64,000 nt of DNA, taken from NCBI GenBank assembly GCA_025667525.1, contig JANFOE010002289.1:27899-91898 (forward strand), given 5' to 3'. The notes beneath the pieces are model-generated. The model ran no database searches. It had not been told where the DNA came from and worked only from the letters and a program-made list of their open reading frames with translations. The position numbers and the translations under genes are program-made. Below, in pieces: positions 31,784 to 42,110 of the stretch. Source of the DNA: Glebionis coronaria. Lineage: Eukaryota > Streptophyta > Magnoliopsida > Asterales > Asteraceae. Numbering within the stretch: position 1 is the first letter of the stretch; every line of letters starts with the position of its first letter.

Positions 31784-32271
31784 TGATAGGTGTGTAAACA
31801 CCCATCCTTTCTACCACTTAATTACAATAATAACCGAGCCAAAACGTGTATTTTATGTCTTTTATGTCGGAATTATGCGTGGTTTGTGTTTTTGTTGTGA
31901 TTTAGGACGAAAAGGTGGAAAGTGTAGAAAACACGGGCATTCACGGCTTTTATTGAAGAAAAAGATGAAAGACGAAGTCGAGAAGTCAAGAGTTCAAAAA
32001 GAACGGAAATCCAAGACCAATTCTGAATATTTATCGAAGAAAAAGTCAAAAGACGGAAGTGTACTTAAAGCCGAAGAACTCAAGTCTATTTTATCGAAGA
32101 ATTAAAAGACGCGTTCAAAGAAATCACGAGCCAAAAGTCATTAAAAGTCCAAGATTAAAGAAGATAAGAAGAAAAGGACTAAGCATGCAATTAATGAAGA
32201 TTAAAGAAGGAAGGACTTAATCTTGTAATTAGGAGAAAAGGAAAGAGGGGAGGAAGCTTCCTAATCCTCCC

Positions 32272-32281
32272 CTATATATAG
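32272..32281 (+). promoter_or_regulatory. TATA box of Athila-1 LTR
   Basis: CTATATATAG after a CCTCCC stretch, about 490 bp into the LTR; the same box is at 39610-39619 in the 3' LTR. Confidence 0.5.
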
Positions 32282-32739
32282 ATTAGGATGATAATTATTT
32301 TTCTTGTTGGCTAAGTGTGACAATTAGTCTTCCATTTATTTACCTTGCACCTTTAATTCATGTCAATTTAAATACTTGTCAAATTTAAATACCTTGTCTT
32401 GCACCTTAAATTCCTTTAATTTCAAGTAAGTTTCTATTTAATTCTTGTCAATCTTTATTTTATCTTGTTGATCTTCTATCTACCCTTCTTGATCTTTGAT
32501 TTTTATGTTTATGTTTGTGTTCATGTTCATGTTCTTATTTTGATCAAGTGGTTTTTGATTGTTGTGGTTAAATTTGTTAGTTTAATTGATATAGATTGTT
32601 TGTTTATGATTGTTTGCTGTTTCGTTATTAATTTGGTTAAATCTTTTGTTTTGATTTTGATTAATCTGTGTTAGATTTGTTATTACTGTGATCCCTTGTT
32701 CTTCGGGAGTGTTTGTTTCTGTGTCTGTATTCCCAGGAA

Positions 32740-33225
32740 GTTCCGAGCCAAGAAGATAAGAAAGGCTGCTCATTCGGAACTTTCAAAGTTCCGAACCAGT
32801 GGGTTTCATCCGGAACATTCAAAGTTCCGGACGAAAACTTCCGGACGAAATCTTCCGGATCAATACTTCCGAAGGAAAAAGTTCCGGATCAACACCAAAA
32901 CTTCCGAGTCAAGCTTCATCCGGAAAAGTTCCGGATCAATACTTCCAAACCAAAGTTCCGGGTCAAGAGGTTCATTCGGAACTCAAAAAGTTCCGAGTCA
33001 AGTCTTCCGAACGAAAGTTCCGACTCAAGGGAGCTTCATCCGGAAGAGTTCCGGATCAACTTAAAAGTTCCGAATCAAGGTTTTGGGGCTTGGGAAGTTC
33101 CGACTCAGAAGACTTCCGTGTCAAGAAGTTCCGACTCAAGATTGTTTCATTCGGAACTCAAAAAGTTCCGAGTCAAGCCAGTTCATTCGGAAGTTTTGAA
33201 CTTCCGAATCAAGGTTTCTTTCAGT
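32740..33225 (+). repeat. Short-motif array based on TTCCGA/TTCCGG, both orientations
   Basis: Dozens of copies of AAGTTCCG(A/G)(C/G/A)TCAA and its inverse CATCCGGAA or CATTCGGAA fill about 490 bp. Nearly every CpG of the LTR is here. The second copy of the array is at 40075-40562. Confidence 0.9.
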
Positions 33226-33640
33226 TCTTTTTAGTCTTTCTTTTTAAATTTCTGTCTTTTATTTTCAAGCTTTATTTTTCCCGCCTTTTTCCTAGTCGCA
33301 CTTTAAGATTCTTTGCCTTAGATTTATTTTATCCTTGCCTTAGTTTAAGTTTTAGTTGCGTTTTAAGATTGCCTTAGATAGATTTAAGTTTGCGTTATTT
33401 ACTTTTAGTGCCCTTTAATTTCAGTCACGCTTTTAAATACTTGCACTTACTTTAATTAGACTTAGATTTAAATTACCTGCCTTTTACTTTAAAAGTTTCG
33501 CACTTTCATTTTAAATACTACAACGACAACATTTTTGTTTTACCAAAATAAAACTGAGTCACACATTAAACACAAGTTTTTCAATTCGAAGAGATTGGTA
33601 CAACGAATATTTTTAACCTGAGTAAAAGCTAGTTATCAAA

Positions 33641-33657
33641 TGGCGCCGCTGCCGGCT
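33641..33657 (+). other. Athila-1 primer-binding site, tRNA-Asp type
   Basis: TGGCGCCGCTGCCGGCT lies two bases after the LTR. It is close to the complement of the tRNA-Asp 3' end used by Athila elements. Confidence 0.75.
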
Positions 33658-33886
33658 CTTTTCGTAAAGATTAACGGTTTTCTGTGAGAGACGCGTTGTT
33701 TTTTGGGATCCTTTCACTCGTGAGCGTTATTTTTCTTGCATAAAAAATTCAAAAAACCATAAAAATTAAAAATTGATAAAAATCCATAAAAATTAAAAAT
33801 TTCAAAAATCCAAAAAGATTTTATCTTTATTGTGTATATATATTGTCTTTGTGTTTGGTTTCTTTTTCTTTTGCATTTTCAGGTGT
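33658..33886 (+). other. Athila-1 leader, ending in a splice-acceptor-like sequence
   Basis: 229 bp with no ORF. It ends TTTTGCATTTTCAG|GTGTATGCG: a long pyrimidine tract and CAG directly before the gag ATG at 33887. The same arrangement is found in Athila-2 at 43810-43848. Confidence 0.45.
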
Positions 33887-36800
33887 ATGCGTACTAGATC
33901 TTCTAATTACCAAGAGCCCGAGACTCAGGAAGATTTAGCTATGTCGGGTGTAAACAACAATAATCCACCGCACCCTAATAATAACAACAATGTTCTTCCA
34001 CAGCCCGATCTTTGGACCATGGAGGAGCTTTGTCAACCTACAATGTTTGGACGAGGAGGACCGATTACGCCGATGCAAATCAACGCTCCTGAGTTTTCGT
34101 TGAAGCACCACATGATTCAGCAAGTGCAAACAAACCCATTCCGTGGATTGCCTGATGATGATGCCAACAAACACCTCGACAAGTTCATTACAATCACCCA
34201 AAGCATGAAGTTGCCCGGTGCCACAATGGATGTTATTCGCCTACAACTCTTCCCACATACTTTATCGCATCGCGTCGAGAAATGGTTTGATCGTCTCCCG
34301 AAGAATTCTATTCACACTTGGGATGACATGACTCAACGCTTTTTATCGCGCTACTTTCCACCATCCATAGTCACGAGCCTTCGCAATCAGATCAGCGGTT
34401 TCATGCAAGATCCCGATGAATCTCTTTTTGATGCTTGGGAGCGATATAATGTCTTGATTGATCGATGTCCAAACCACAACATGCTTCCCGTCACTTTGAT
34501 TGATACTTTCTACAACGGATTAACTTTTCGAGAACGTGATACGATCAATGCAGCCGCCGGTGGCACATTCATGAAAAGGAGACCCGAGGAGTGTAGAGAG
34601 CTAATTGAGAACATGACTACTCACCACAAAAACTGGGATTCCTCTGCTTCTTCAAGTAACAACCCGAGAGTCAATGTTTCCTCCACCACAGCAACCCCTG
34701 ATATGACCGAACTCACCCGTGTGCTGACTGAAATGAGCAGAAGTATGCAACTCTTAGCTTCAAACCAACAACAACAACAAGTTAAAGTTGTTGCTACTCC
34801 TTGTGAAACATGCGGCGGTCCTCACTCATACACCGATTGTCCTTCTACTCAAGGAAATCTGGAAAATGTGTATGCAGCTTATGGTAATTATTCACCGGAA
34901 AATTACCAAGCTCGACCTCAAGGGGATAGAAATCTGCTGAGTTACCGGTCCAACAACTACCTTTCACCAGGTTTTTCTCCTCAAAACCAAAACCCCGCCA
35001 ACAACTACAATAGAAGCAACCAAATCCCACTAAGAGCTTCTAATCCTTATAACCCACCCGCCCAACAAAACCCACCCATTAACTCCGATGTTGAAGCCAT
35101 TATGAGAACCCAAGGTGAGCAAATCAAGAATCTACAGAGCCAAATAATCAATTTGAAAGGAGATATCACGAAGCAAGGTAATGAGATAAGGTCCGAGGTT
35201 CGCGATAATATTCAATCCTCCTTCAGCACTCAAACGAATGAATTAAAGAATATGTTGGCTAGTTTCTTGCCCGCAGCTCAACCTTCTTCTTCGAGTTCTC
35301 TACCTTCAAACACCGTCACTAATCCGCGAGCTAATGTGAGTGCTATTACTACTCGTAGTGGAGTTACCATCATAGGACCACCAATCCCACCCCCATCATC
35401 TACACCTCCTCCACCACCATGTATCCCTACTCCTCCTACACCTAGTATTGGTGCACCATTATCGTCTCCGCCTCGTCATGACGATGTTCCTAGGAAGGAC
35501 CCTTCAACATCTCAACCTTTACCGACTACACCTTCACCCTCCACCTATAAACCCAATATCCCATATCCTTCTCGCTTGGACAAGCCTAACTTGCTAACCA
35601 AGAATGACTGTCAAGTATCGAAATATGTGAAGATGCTATCTCAAATGAACATCAACATTATCCTTGTTGAAGCACTTGTCCACATGCCGAAATTTTTCAA
35701 AGCATTCAAGGAATTGCTTAACAAGAAGGAGAGGCTGATTGAACTCGCCAACACACGCTTAAATGAAAACTGCTCTGCAGTTATTCTTAAAGAACTTCCG
35801 GAAAAGCTTGGAGATCCCGGTCGTTTTGTGTTGCCTTGCGTGTTCAACAAAACTGAAGAATTTACTGCCCTTGCTGATCTCGGGGCCAGTATTAATTTGA
35901 TGCCACTGAGTGTTTAGAAAACACTATCATTGCCCGACCTCACTCCAACAAAGATGACTCTTGAACTTGCAAATCGCACTCTCGCTTACCCTGTTGGTAT
36001 AGCCGAAGACGTGTTCATCAAAGTTGGCACATTTACTTTCCCGGTCGATTTTATCGTAGTTGATTATGAAATGGACCCTCGTATTCCTTTAATACTTGGT
36101 CGGCCATTCTTGAGAACCGGACGAGCTTTAGTGGATGTGGCCGAAGGTGAGTTAATCTTACGAGTCGGGGATGATTCACAAATTTTCAAAATGGGGAAGC
36201 TTACAGGCAAATACTATGGACGAGAATCAGTGAATATGATTAATGTGCTCGATGATTTTGTCATCTACAACAATCCTCTATTCGACTCTTGCATTGATAA
36301 TCTACTTTTTCATGATGATGTGGATGATTCTCTCTCCACTTTGGAAGCTTCTCCCATTTATGATTTTCCACCGGTCTTTGATGCTTATGATGATGATGAT
36401 TCTAGCTCAGATTCGGATGATTTTGATGATTGTACTTCTGAGTATCCCGCGCTGCCCACATATGATGATTTCGATGAGGCTGATACTCTTTCAAGCGATT
36501 CTTCACATGATGAAGATCCTCCGCCATCACTCGATCCTACTTTGGACGATTACTCATTTGAGGAAGACTTCTCTGAATTTCTCAACACTTACTTCCCTCA
36601 TGAGAGTGATGCTCCTCCTTATGACTTTGAAGATTATCGTCTTGATCCTACTTTGGATTTGAAGCACATTCTTTCTAAGGAGAAGAAACCGGTCGACACC
36701 AATATCTGCAGCACATATGATTTAACACCTCTTTGTCCCCCTTCTGAGGACGAGGTTGTGCTTCTTCGCGGATCTTCTTCCCATTCTGCTGAGCCTGAGT

Positions 36801-37075
36801 GCTATTTTCCCCTAAAGGAAAAGGTGTTCGACCCTGGTATTGACATTCTGCAGCCATCTCAGTATCCACCTGATGAAATAAAAGGAATTATCTTTGGAAC
36901 TTATGAAAATCTGCTTGCACCACTTCACCCTTGCTTCCACCATGCTCCATCACTGCTTAAGGGAACCCTGCCTACTCTTCTTTGGCTTGCCTTGTTCGCC
37001 TTAAGTTCGTGCTATTTGATGGACGAAAACTATGTCTTTGATCCTGGTGGATATGTTTCATGCTTCTTCCTATGA
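33887..37075 (+). pseudogene. gag: Athila-1 gag-protease with acidic C-terminal domain, one stop
   Basis: Start ATG 33887 (MRTRSSNYQEPETQEDLAMS). Domains: capsid (ANKHLDKFITITQSMKLPG, ESLFDAWERYNVLIDRCP), about residues 75-240; a zinc knuckle CETCGGPHSYTDC, about 305; a Pro/Ser-rich linker; protease-like region with ALADLGASINLMPLS near 665-680 and LILGRPFLRTGRALVDV. A TAG at 35915-35917 interrupts it where Athila-2 has a Trp codon; the frame is otherwise open. After protease, instead of RT, comes about 290 residues rich in Asp, Glu, Ser and Pro (DDDDSSSDSDDFDD, SFEEDFSEFLNTYF) ending in a short hydrophobic stretch LLWLALFALSSCYL. The frame then joins the 3' UTR sequence that follows integrase in Athila-2. 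Confidence 0.85.
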
Positions 37076-39111
37076 TGATCAAGGTCGAGTCAGGCTCATG
37101 ACTCGGTTAACAAAAATCAAGCGCTTCTTGAGAGGCAACCCATACATCTATCTTTTCGCTTTCTTTATCATAAGTGTAGGGGGGAGACCCTTTGGTTTGC
37201 TATTTCCTCTCCTCTACTCTCTTAATCAGGGATTCGACCTTCAATGATCCACTCTTGATGATTCTTGACGACCCGTGATTCCGTGTTCCATTATCCCGGT
37301 TCTATCCTAAACTCTTTTCGATTCACTATTTTATATTCTCTCAATATTAAAATAGGAATCTCTTTAGTTGTCTTTTCCTTAACGAGATTTAAACAACGTG
37401 CACAATGTCCTAAGTGTAGGGGATTTTACTCCCACATGCTTAAACATTGAGGACAATGTTTATATTAAGTGTAGGGGGGACTTCTATCGAAGTTAAGTGG
37501 TCTTTTCCTTGTATTTGTCCTCATTTTAACCGGAAAATCAATTTTTCGACATTTTTCAAAATTTTTGATCTATTTTGACCTATTAGTTTTTCCCTTTGCA
37601 TAGTTATTTTCTTGCCTTATTAGAATAAATGTTTAATAAAGTGGTTTTAATTTTCAAACGTTATGAATCTTTTGACTCAACCCGAGTTTACTTATCTAAG
37701 TTACTCTAGCTAGTATCCTTAATGTGTTTAAGTCAAGTTTTGCTAGGCTTTTATATAGGGAGCTATAAAACACGAAAGTCTTAACTCTCACGGGTTAAGA
37801 ACTAGAACTTTCGCAAGTTCCTATAATTGATCCTAGAGAGTCGTTTATCAAGGGAACTTTAAAATGCGATTTCTAAACTTGAAAAAGTCTAAGAATTTGC
37901 AAGATCCTATAGGCGACTCGAAAACCCAAAACTTTGATTTAATAGGCTAAGTATCCACGAGTCTCAATCCTTGAGATTTTAAACTGTGGAGAACGAGAGA
38001 TGATAGCGCCAATTATAAGTTTGGTATTCTTTCGTGAATTTATGTGAGTTAACTTTAAGCCTATTCTCCCATCGCTTGCTAAATAATTTATCTGCTAATA
38101 AATAAGGTTGTACGATTTGAAAAGTTACTTAGCTTCTAACCCAAGATCGTTTAAAAGTTGCTCGGTATGGATTAGAGTTCATAGCCAAGGCATAACTTGT
38201 TGAAGCGGGATGCGAAGATTGGCGAGTCCGAAAAGGCCCTAACAAGGCATGAGGGCTATATTTTGTTGCTAAAGATCCAAAGTGATGTGAAGAATCATTT
38301 ATCGAAAATCAATATGAAGGATCGAGACACACGACGAAAAGCAAATACTCCCCAAAAGTCATGGAGAAGTGTATCCGAAAAGACCCTAACAAGGTATGAG
38401 GATAAATAGATCCAAGTCATAAAAGGAGGCGGATCGTTGTATATCAAAGTCCAAAATAAAGATTGGAGAAAAAATGAAGAAGTCGTGGTCCAAGTATTAA
38501 TCTCTCAAAACTTCAAGTGAAGAAATTCCTATATGAAGAGAAGACCATTATTTCATGAACGTCTCTCAAGGTTTGAAGTATGAAGTCGCTGCCAAATATC
38601 GGTCCGAGAAAGGTCTCAAATCGCGAAGCGAGTTATGCCAAGATATGAACTTTATGAGGTCCCGAGAAGCAATTTTAAAAGATTTTGTCCTTTAGCTAAC
38701 TATTGATTAAATCGTTCACTTTATTTTCGGACTAAATAACTATCGAAATAAGTCAAACAATGCATCCTCTTGATCATTCAAGACAACAATAAAATATAAG
38801 AGATACACCTAGGAATAAGGGAGTCTAAGTAAGTAATTGGCCCACATGAGTTCGTGTTAGTTTACTAACTTATAATAACAATGATCTCGTTTTTAAGCTT
38901 GGTTTGGAGAAAGTGAAAACTTGAGGATGATGATTATTCATGACAATTTCCAAAACCCAAGGTATGCTTTTGATTTCTTTATTTTTAATGTCTATATAGT
39001 TTCTATCTTTTTAATAAAGGCCAACGTGGATTAATTATGATGAAAAATGTAAACTTGCTTTGTAGCTAATGCATTGCATGAGGACATTGCAATGGTCAAG
39101 TGTAGGGGATT
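37076..39111 (+). other. Athila-1 3' non-coding region with repeated hairpin and purine-tract modules
   Basis: 2.0 kb. (C/T)AAGTGTAGGGG occurs at 37172, 37412, 37467 and finally 39098, the last one being the true polypurine tract before the 3' LTR. A perfect hairpin AAACATTG-AGGA-CAATGTTT (37442-37461) precedes the third. A block conserved in all three Athila families lies at 38203-38420. No envelope-like ORF is present. Confidence 0.75.
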
Positions 39112-40976
39112 TGATAGGTGTGTAAACACCCATCCTTTCTACCACTTAATTACAATAATAACCGAGCCAAAACGTGTATTTTATGTATTTTATGTCGGAA
39201 TTATGCGTGGTTTGTGTTTTTGTTGTGATTTAGGACGAAAAGGTGGAAAGTGGAGAAAACACGGGCATTCACGGGCATTCACGGCTTTTATTGAAGAAAA
39301 AGATGAAAGACGAAGTCGAGAAGTCAAGAGTGCAAAAAGAACGGAAGTCCAAGACCAATTCTGAAGATTTATCGAAGAAAAAGTCAAAAGACGGAAGTGT
39401 ACTTAAAGCCGAAGAACTCAAGTCTATTTTATCGAAGAATTAAAAGACGAGTTCAAAGAAATCCCGAGCCAAAAGTCATTAAAAGTCCAAGATTAAAGAA
39501 GATAAGAAGAAAAGGACTAAGCATGCAATTAATGAAGATTAAAGAAGGAAGGACTTAATCTTGTAATTAGGAGAAAATGAAAGAGGGGAGGAAGCTTCCT
39601 AATCCTCCCCTATATATAGATTAGGATGATAATTATTTTTCTTGTTGGCTAAGTGTGACAATAATTCTTCCATTTATTTAACTTGCACCTTTAATTCATG
39701 TCAATTTAAATACTTGTCAAATTTAAATACCTTGTCTTGCACCTTAAATTCCTTTAATTTCAAGTAAGTTTCTATTTAATTCTTGTCAATCTTTATTTTA
39801 TCTTGTTGATCTTCTATCTACCCTTCTTGATCTTTGATTTTTATGTTTATGTTTGTGTTCATGTTCATGTTCTTATTTTGATCAAGTGGTTTTTGATTGG
39901 TGTGGTTAAATTTGTTAGTTTAATTGATATAGATTGTTTGTTTATGATTGTTTGCTGTTTCGTTATTAATTTGGTTAAATCTTTTGTGTTGATTTTGATT
40001 AATCTGTGTTAGATTTGTTATTACTGTGATCCCTTGTTCTTCGGGAGTGTTTGTTTCTGTGTCTGTATTCCCAGGAATTTCCGAGCCAAGAAGATAAGAA
40101 AGGCTGCACATTCGGAACTTTCAAAGTTCCGAACCAGTGGGTTTCATCCGGAACATTCAAAGTTCCGGACGAAAACTTCCGGACGAAATCTTCCGGATCA
40201 ATACTTCCGAAGGAAAAAGTTCCGGATCAACACCAAAACTTCCGAGTCAAGCTTCATCCGGAAAAGTTCCGGATCAATACTTCCGAACCAAAGTTCCGGG
40301 TCAAGAGGTTCATTCGGAACTCAAAAAGTTCCGAGTCATGTCTTCCGAACGAAAGTTCCGACTCAAGGGAGATTCATCCGGAAGAGTTCCGGATCAACTT
40401 AAAAGTTCCGAATCAAGGTTTTGGGGCTTGGGAAGTTCCGACTCAGAAGACTTCCGTGTCAAGAAGTTCCGACTCAAGATTGTTTCATTCGGAACTCAAA
40501 AAGTTCCGAGTCAAGCCAGTTCATTCGGAAGTTTTGAACTTCCGAATCAAGGTTTCTTTCAGTTCTTTTTAGTCTTTCTTTTTAAATTTCTTTCTTTTAT
40601 TTTCAAGCTTTATTTTTCCCGCCTTTTTCCTAGTCGCACTTTAAGATTCTTTGCCTTAGATTTATTTTAGCCTTGCCTTAGTTTAAGTTTTAGTTGCGTT
40701 TTAAGATTGCCTTGGATAGATTTAAGTTTGCGTTATTTACTTTTAGTGCCCTTTAATTTCAGTCACGCTTTTAAATACTTGCACTTACTTTAATTAGACT
40801 TAGATTTAAATTACCTGCCTTTTACTTTAAAAGTTTCGCACTTTCATTTTAAATACTACAACGACAACATTTTTGTTTTACCAAAATAAAACTGAGTCAC
40901 ACATTAAACACAAGTTTTTCAATTCGAAGAGATTGGTACAACGAATATTTTTAACCTGAGTAAAAGCTAGTTATCA
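39112..40976 (+). repeat. Athila-1 3' LTR
   Basis: 1865 bp; near-identical to 31784-33638 with a 10 bp internal duplication. It ends TTATCA, followed by ATAAT. Confidence 0.93.
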
Positions 40977-40981
40977 ATAAT

Positions 40982-41023
40982 CTATCTATCCTTTTATCTC
41001 TATAATCGATCCGGTTCGTATCA
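40982..41023 (+). repeat. XY-1 third LTR, right part
   Basis: The final 42 bp of the LTR split by Athila-1, ending GGTTCGTATCA and followed by the ATCTT target duplication at 41024-41028. Confidence 0.88.
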
Positions 41024-41476
41024 ATCTTTATATAGAATAATAATGTGTATATGTAAAACTGGCTAACTAAAAAATCTGTATTAGACCGTTTCCGGAAAAA
41101 ACATGAAATCTGAAATCCATTTCATTACATAATACAAAGATACTATACACGAGTCTCATAAGCGGAAGCGTAAATAATACGAGTGTAGGTGTTGGCCTAA
41201 ACACCCATTTTTTCACCCATAACATGTTCTAAATCTTGCAACTTTACGCTAAAACTTGACTAATACTAATAATTTGGGGCGTTAAAAAACTCAAAACAAA
41301 GAAGTAGTTGAGATGCTCGTCAACTATGAATGGAAGCATTGTCGTTCCCTCATATCATCTTGGTTCACTGTTAGCTTATCACTCTTATTTACCTCATTAT
41401 TCTGCTTCTCATGTTACTTTGTTATAGTACCAGGACTTCTTCCTTCATTCACATTATTAACAGGTTTAGGCTTATA
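41024..41476 (+). other. Host flank between XY-1 and XY-2, with a hydrophobic reading frame
   Basis: 453 bp. A frame from the ATG at 41313 encodes a strongly hydrophobic stretch (SWFTVSLSLLFTSLFCFSCY, then VIVPGLLPSFTLLTGLGLY). The XY-2 insertion at 41477 interrupts it; across the TTATA target site the frame stays open for about 25 more codons from 53803 (WLFLLFPLVTS). I do not recognise it. It may be an exon of a membrane protein or chance. Confidence 0.3.
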
Positions 41477-41764
41477 TGATACGATCCTGCGGTCTCTTAG
41501 TAATATTAATTATATAATTAGTTTATTTACTTACCTTTTATTGCATTATCTTAAAGAACAAGATAAGTTTAGGGCGTCTTTTATTATAAATAGATTATGA
41601 AGTCTGTAATTCTGATTATGATGTTTAATGATTATGAAGTATTGGTTTTATTAATAAAATGGGGAGTCGGTTTATCTCACTAATATAAGCCATTGGGGGT
41701 AGGGTTATCCCATTAATATAATCTATCTGTCCTTTTATCTCTATTATCGATCCGGTTCGTATCA
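41477..41764 (+). repeat. XY-2 5' LTR
   Basis: 288 bp, TGATACGATCCTGCGG...GGTTCGTATCA; matches 53509-53797 with few differences. Confidence 0.93.
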
Positions 41765-41917
41765 ATTGGTATCAGAGCTGTTTTGATTCTAGGGTTAAAA
41801 AAAAAAACTATTCATCCGCTATTGTTCATAAGCAGCAAGGTTACTGTTCCTGTCATATTTTACTATTCATCCGAATCACTGTTCATCCAGAAAAAAAAGT
41901 CAAGCTTAAAAGAAACT

Positions 41918-42110
41918 ATGATGAGCAATAGATTGACATATCTTGAAGATAACTTTGGTGAATTTAAAGCAGACACACAAATAAGGCTTGTTTCCTTGGA
42001 CATGCGTATTAGAGCTTACCGACAGGAGGAAGATCAAAGGCATGAAGAACGGATTCGAAGGTATGATGAATTAAAGAATTTACTTCTCACTCTAATTGAG
42101 AAACAAGCAT
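41918..42110 (+). pseudogene. XY-2 ORF, first part, cut by Athila-2
   Basis: From the ATG at 41918 (MMSNRLTYLEDNFGEFKADT) a charged helical N-terminus follows (YRQEEDQRHEERIRRYDELK, LLTLIEKQA). It runs into the Athila-2 LTR at 42111 and resumes in the same frame at 52928, after the AGCAT duplication. The RxEExxRxEER pattern resembles the repeats of the XY-1 ORFs. Function unknown. Confidence 0.6.

Larger units (their letters stand above)
31784..33638 (+). repeat. Athila-1 5' LTR with embedded TTCCG array
   Basis: 1855 bp, TGATAGG...TTATCA. It has a hairpin at its first bases (GGTGT-GTAA-ACACC, 31789-31802), a TATA box at 32272, and in its downstream half the CpG-rich repeat array at 32740-33225. 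The overlapping frames of 122-192 codons across the array are by-products of the repeats. Confidence 0.93.
31784..40976 (+). mobile_element. Athila-1: Ty3/Gypsy Athila element lacking RT, RNase H and integrase
   Basis: 9193 bp. LTRs 31784-33638 and 39112-40976; primer site 33641; gag-protease ORF 33887-37075; 3' UTR; purine tract before 39112; target duplication ATAAC/ATAAT. The two LTRs look about 99% alike by eye, the clearest difference being a 10 bp duplication in the 3' copy (CGGGCATTCA at about 39264), so it is a recent insertion. With no polymerase or integrase, it must have been mobilised by a relative. Confidence 0.93.
28908..41023 (+). mobile_element. XY-1: non-autonomous LTR element with three LTRs, split by Athila-1
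   Basis: LTRs lie at 28908-29194, 30014-30291 and 31541-31783 continued at 40982-41023. Each starts TGATACGATC and the complete ends read GGTTCGTATCA. ATCTT precedes the first (28903-28907) and follows the last (41024-41028), so the three-LTR unit is bounded as a single insertion. The first two LTRs are each followed two bases later by a tRNA-Met primer site (TGGTATCAGAG), and the second and third are preceded by GTGTTTTTG(C/G)GGGCG purine-rich sequence. Two different interiors (819 and 1249 bp) carry gag-like or novel ORFs but no polymerase. Athila-1 occupies 31784-40976 within the third LTR. Confidence 0.9.

Noticed and set aside
32696..33377. Overlapping ORFs of 122-192 codons on + (and copies at 40034-40670)
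   Set aside because: They are open only because the TTCCG repeats lack stops in several frames at once; the peptides are Lys/Phe/Arg/Ser repeats with no start context.
38197..38409. Small protein gene in the Athila-1 3' UTR
   Set aside because: Start would be TTG in Athila-1 and Athila-3; kept only as a conserved block in the findings.
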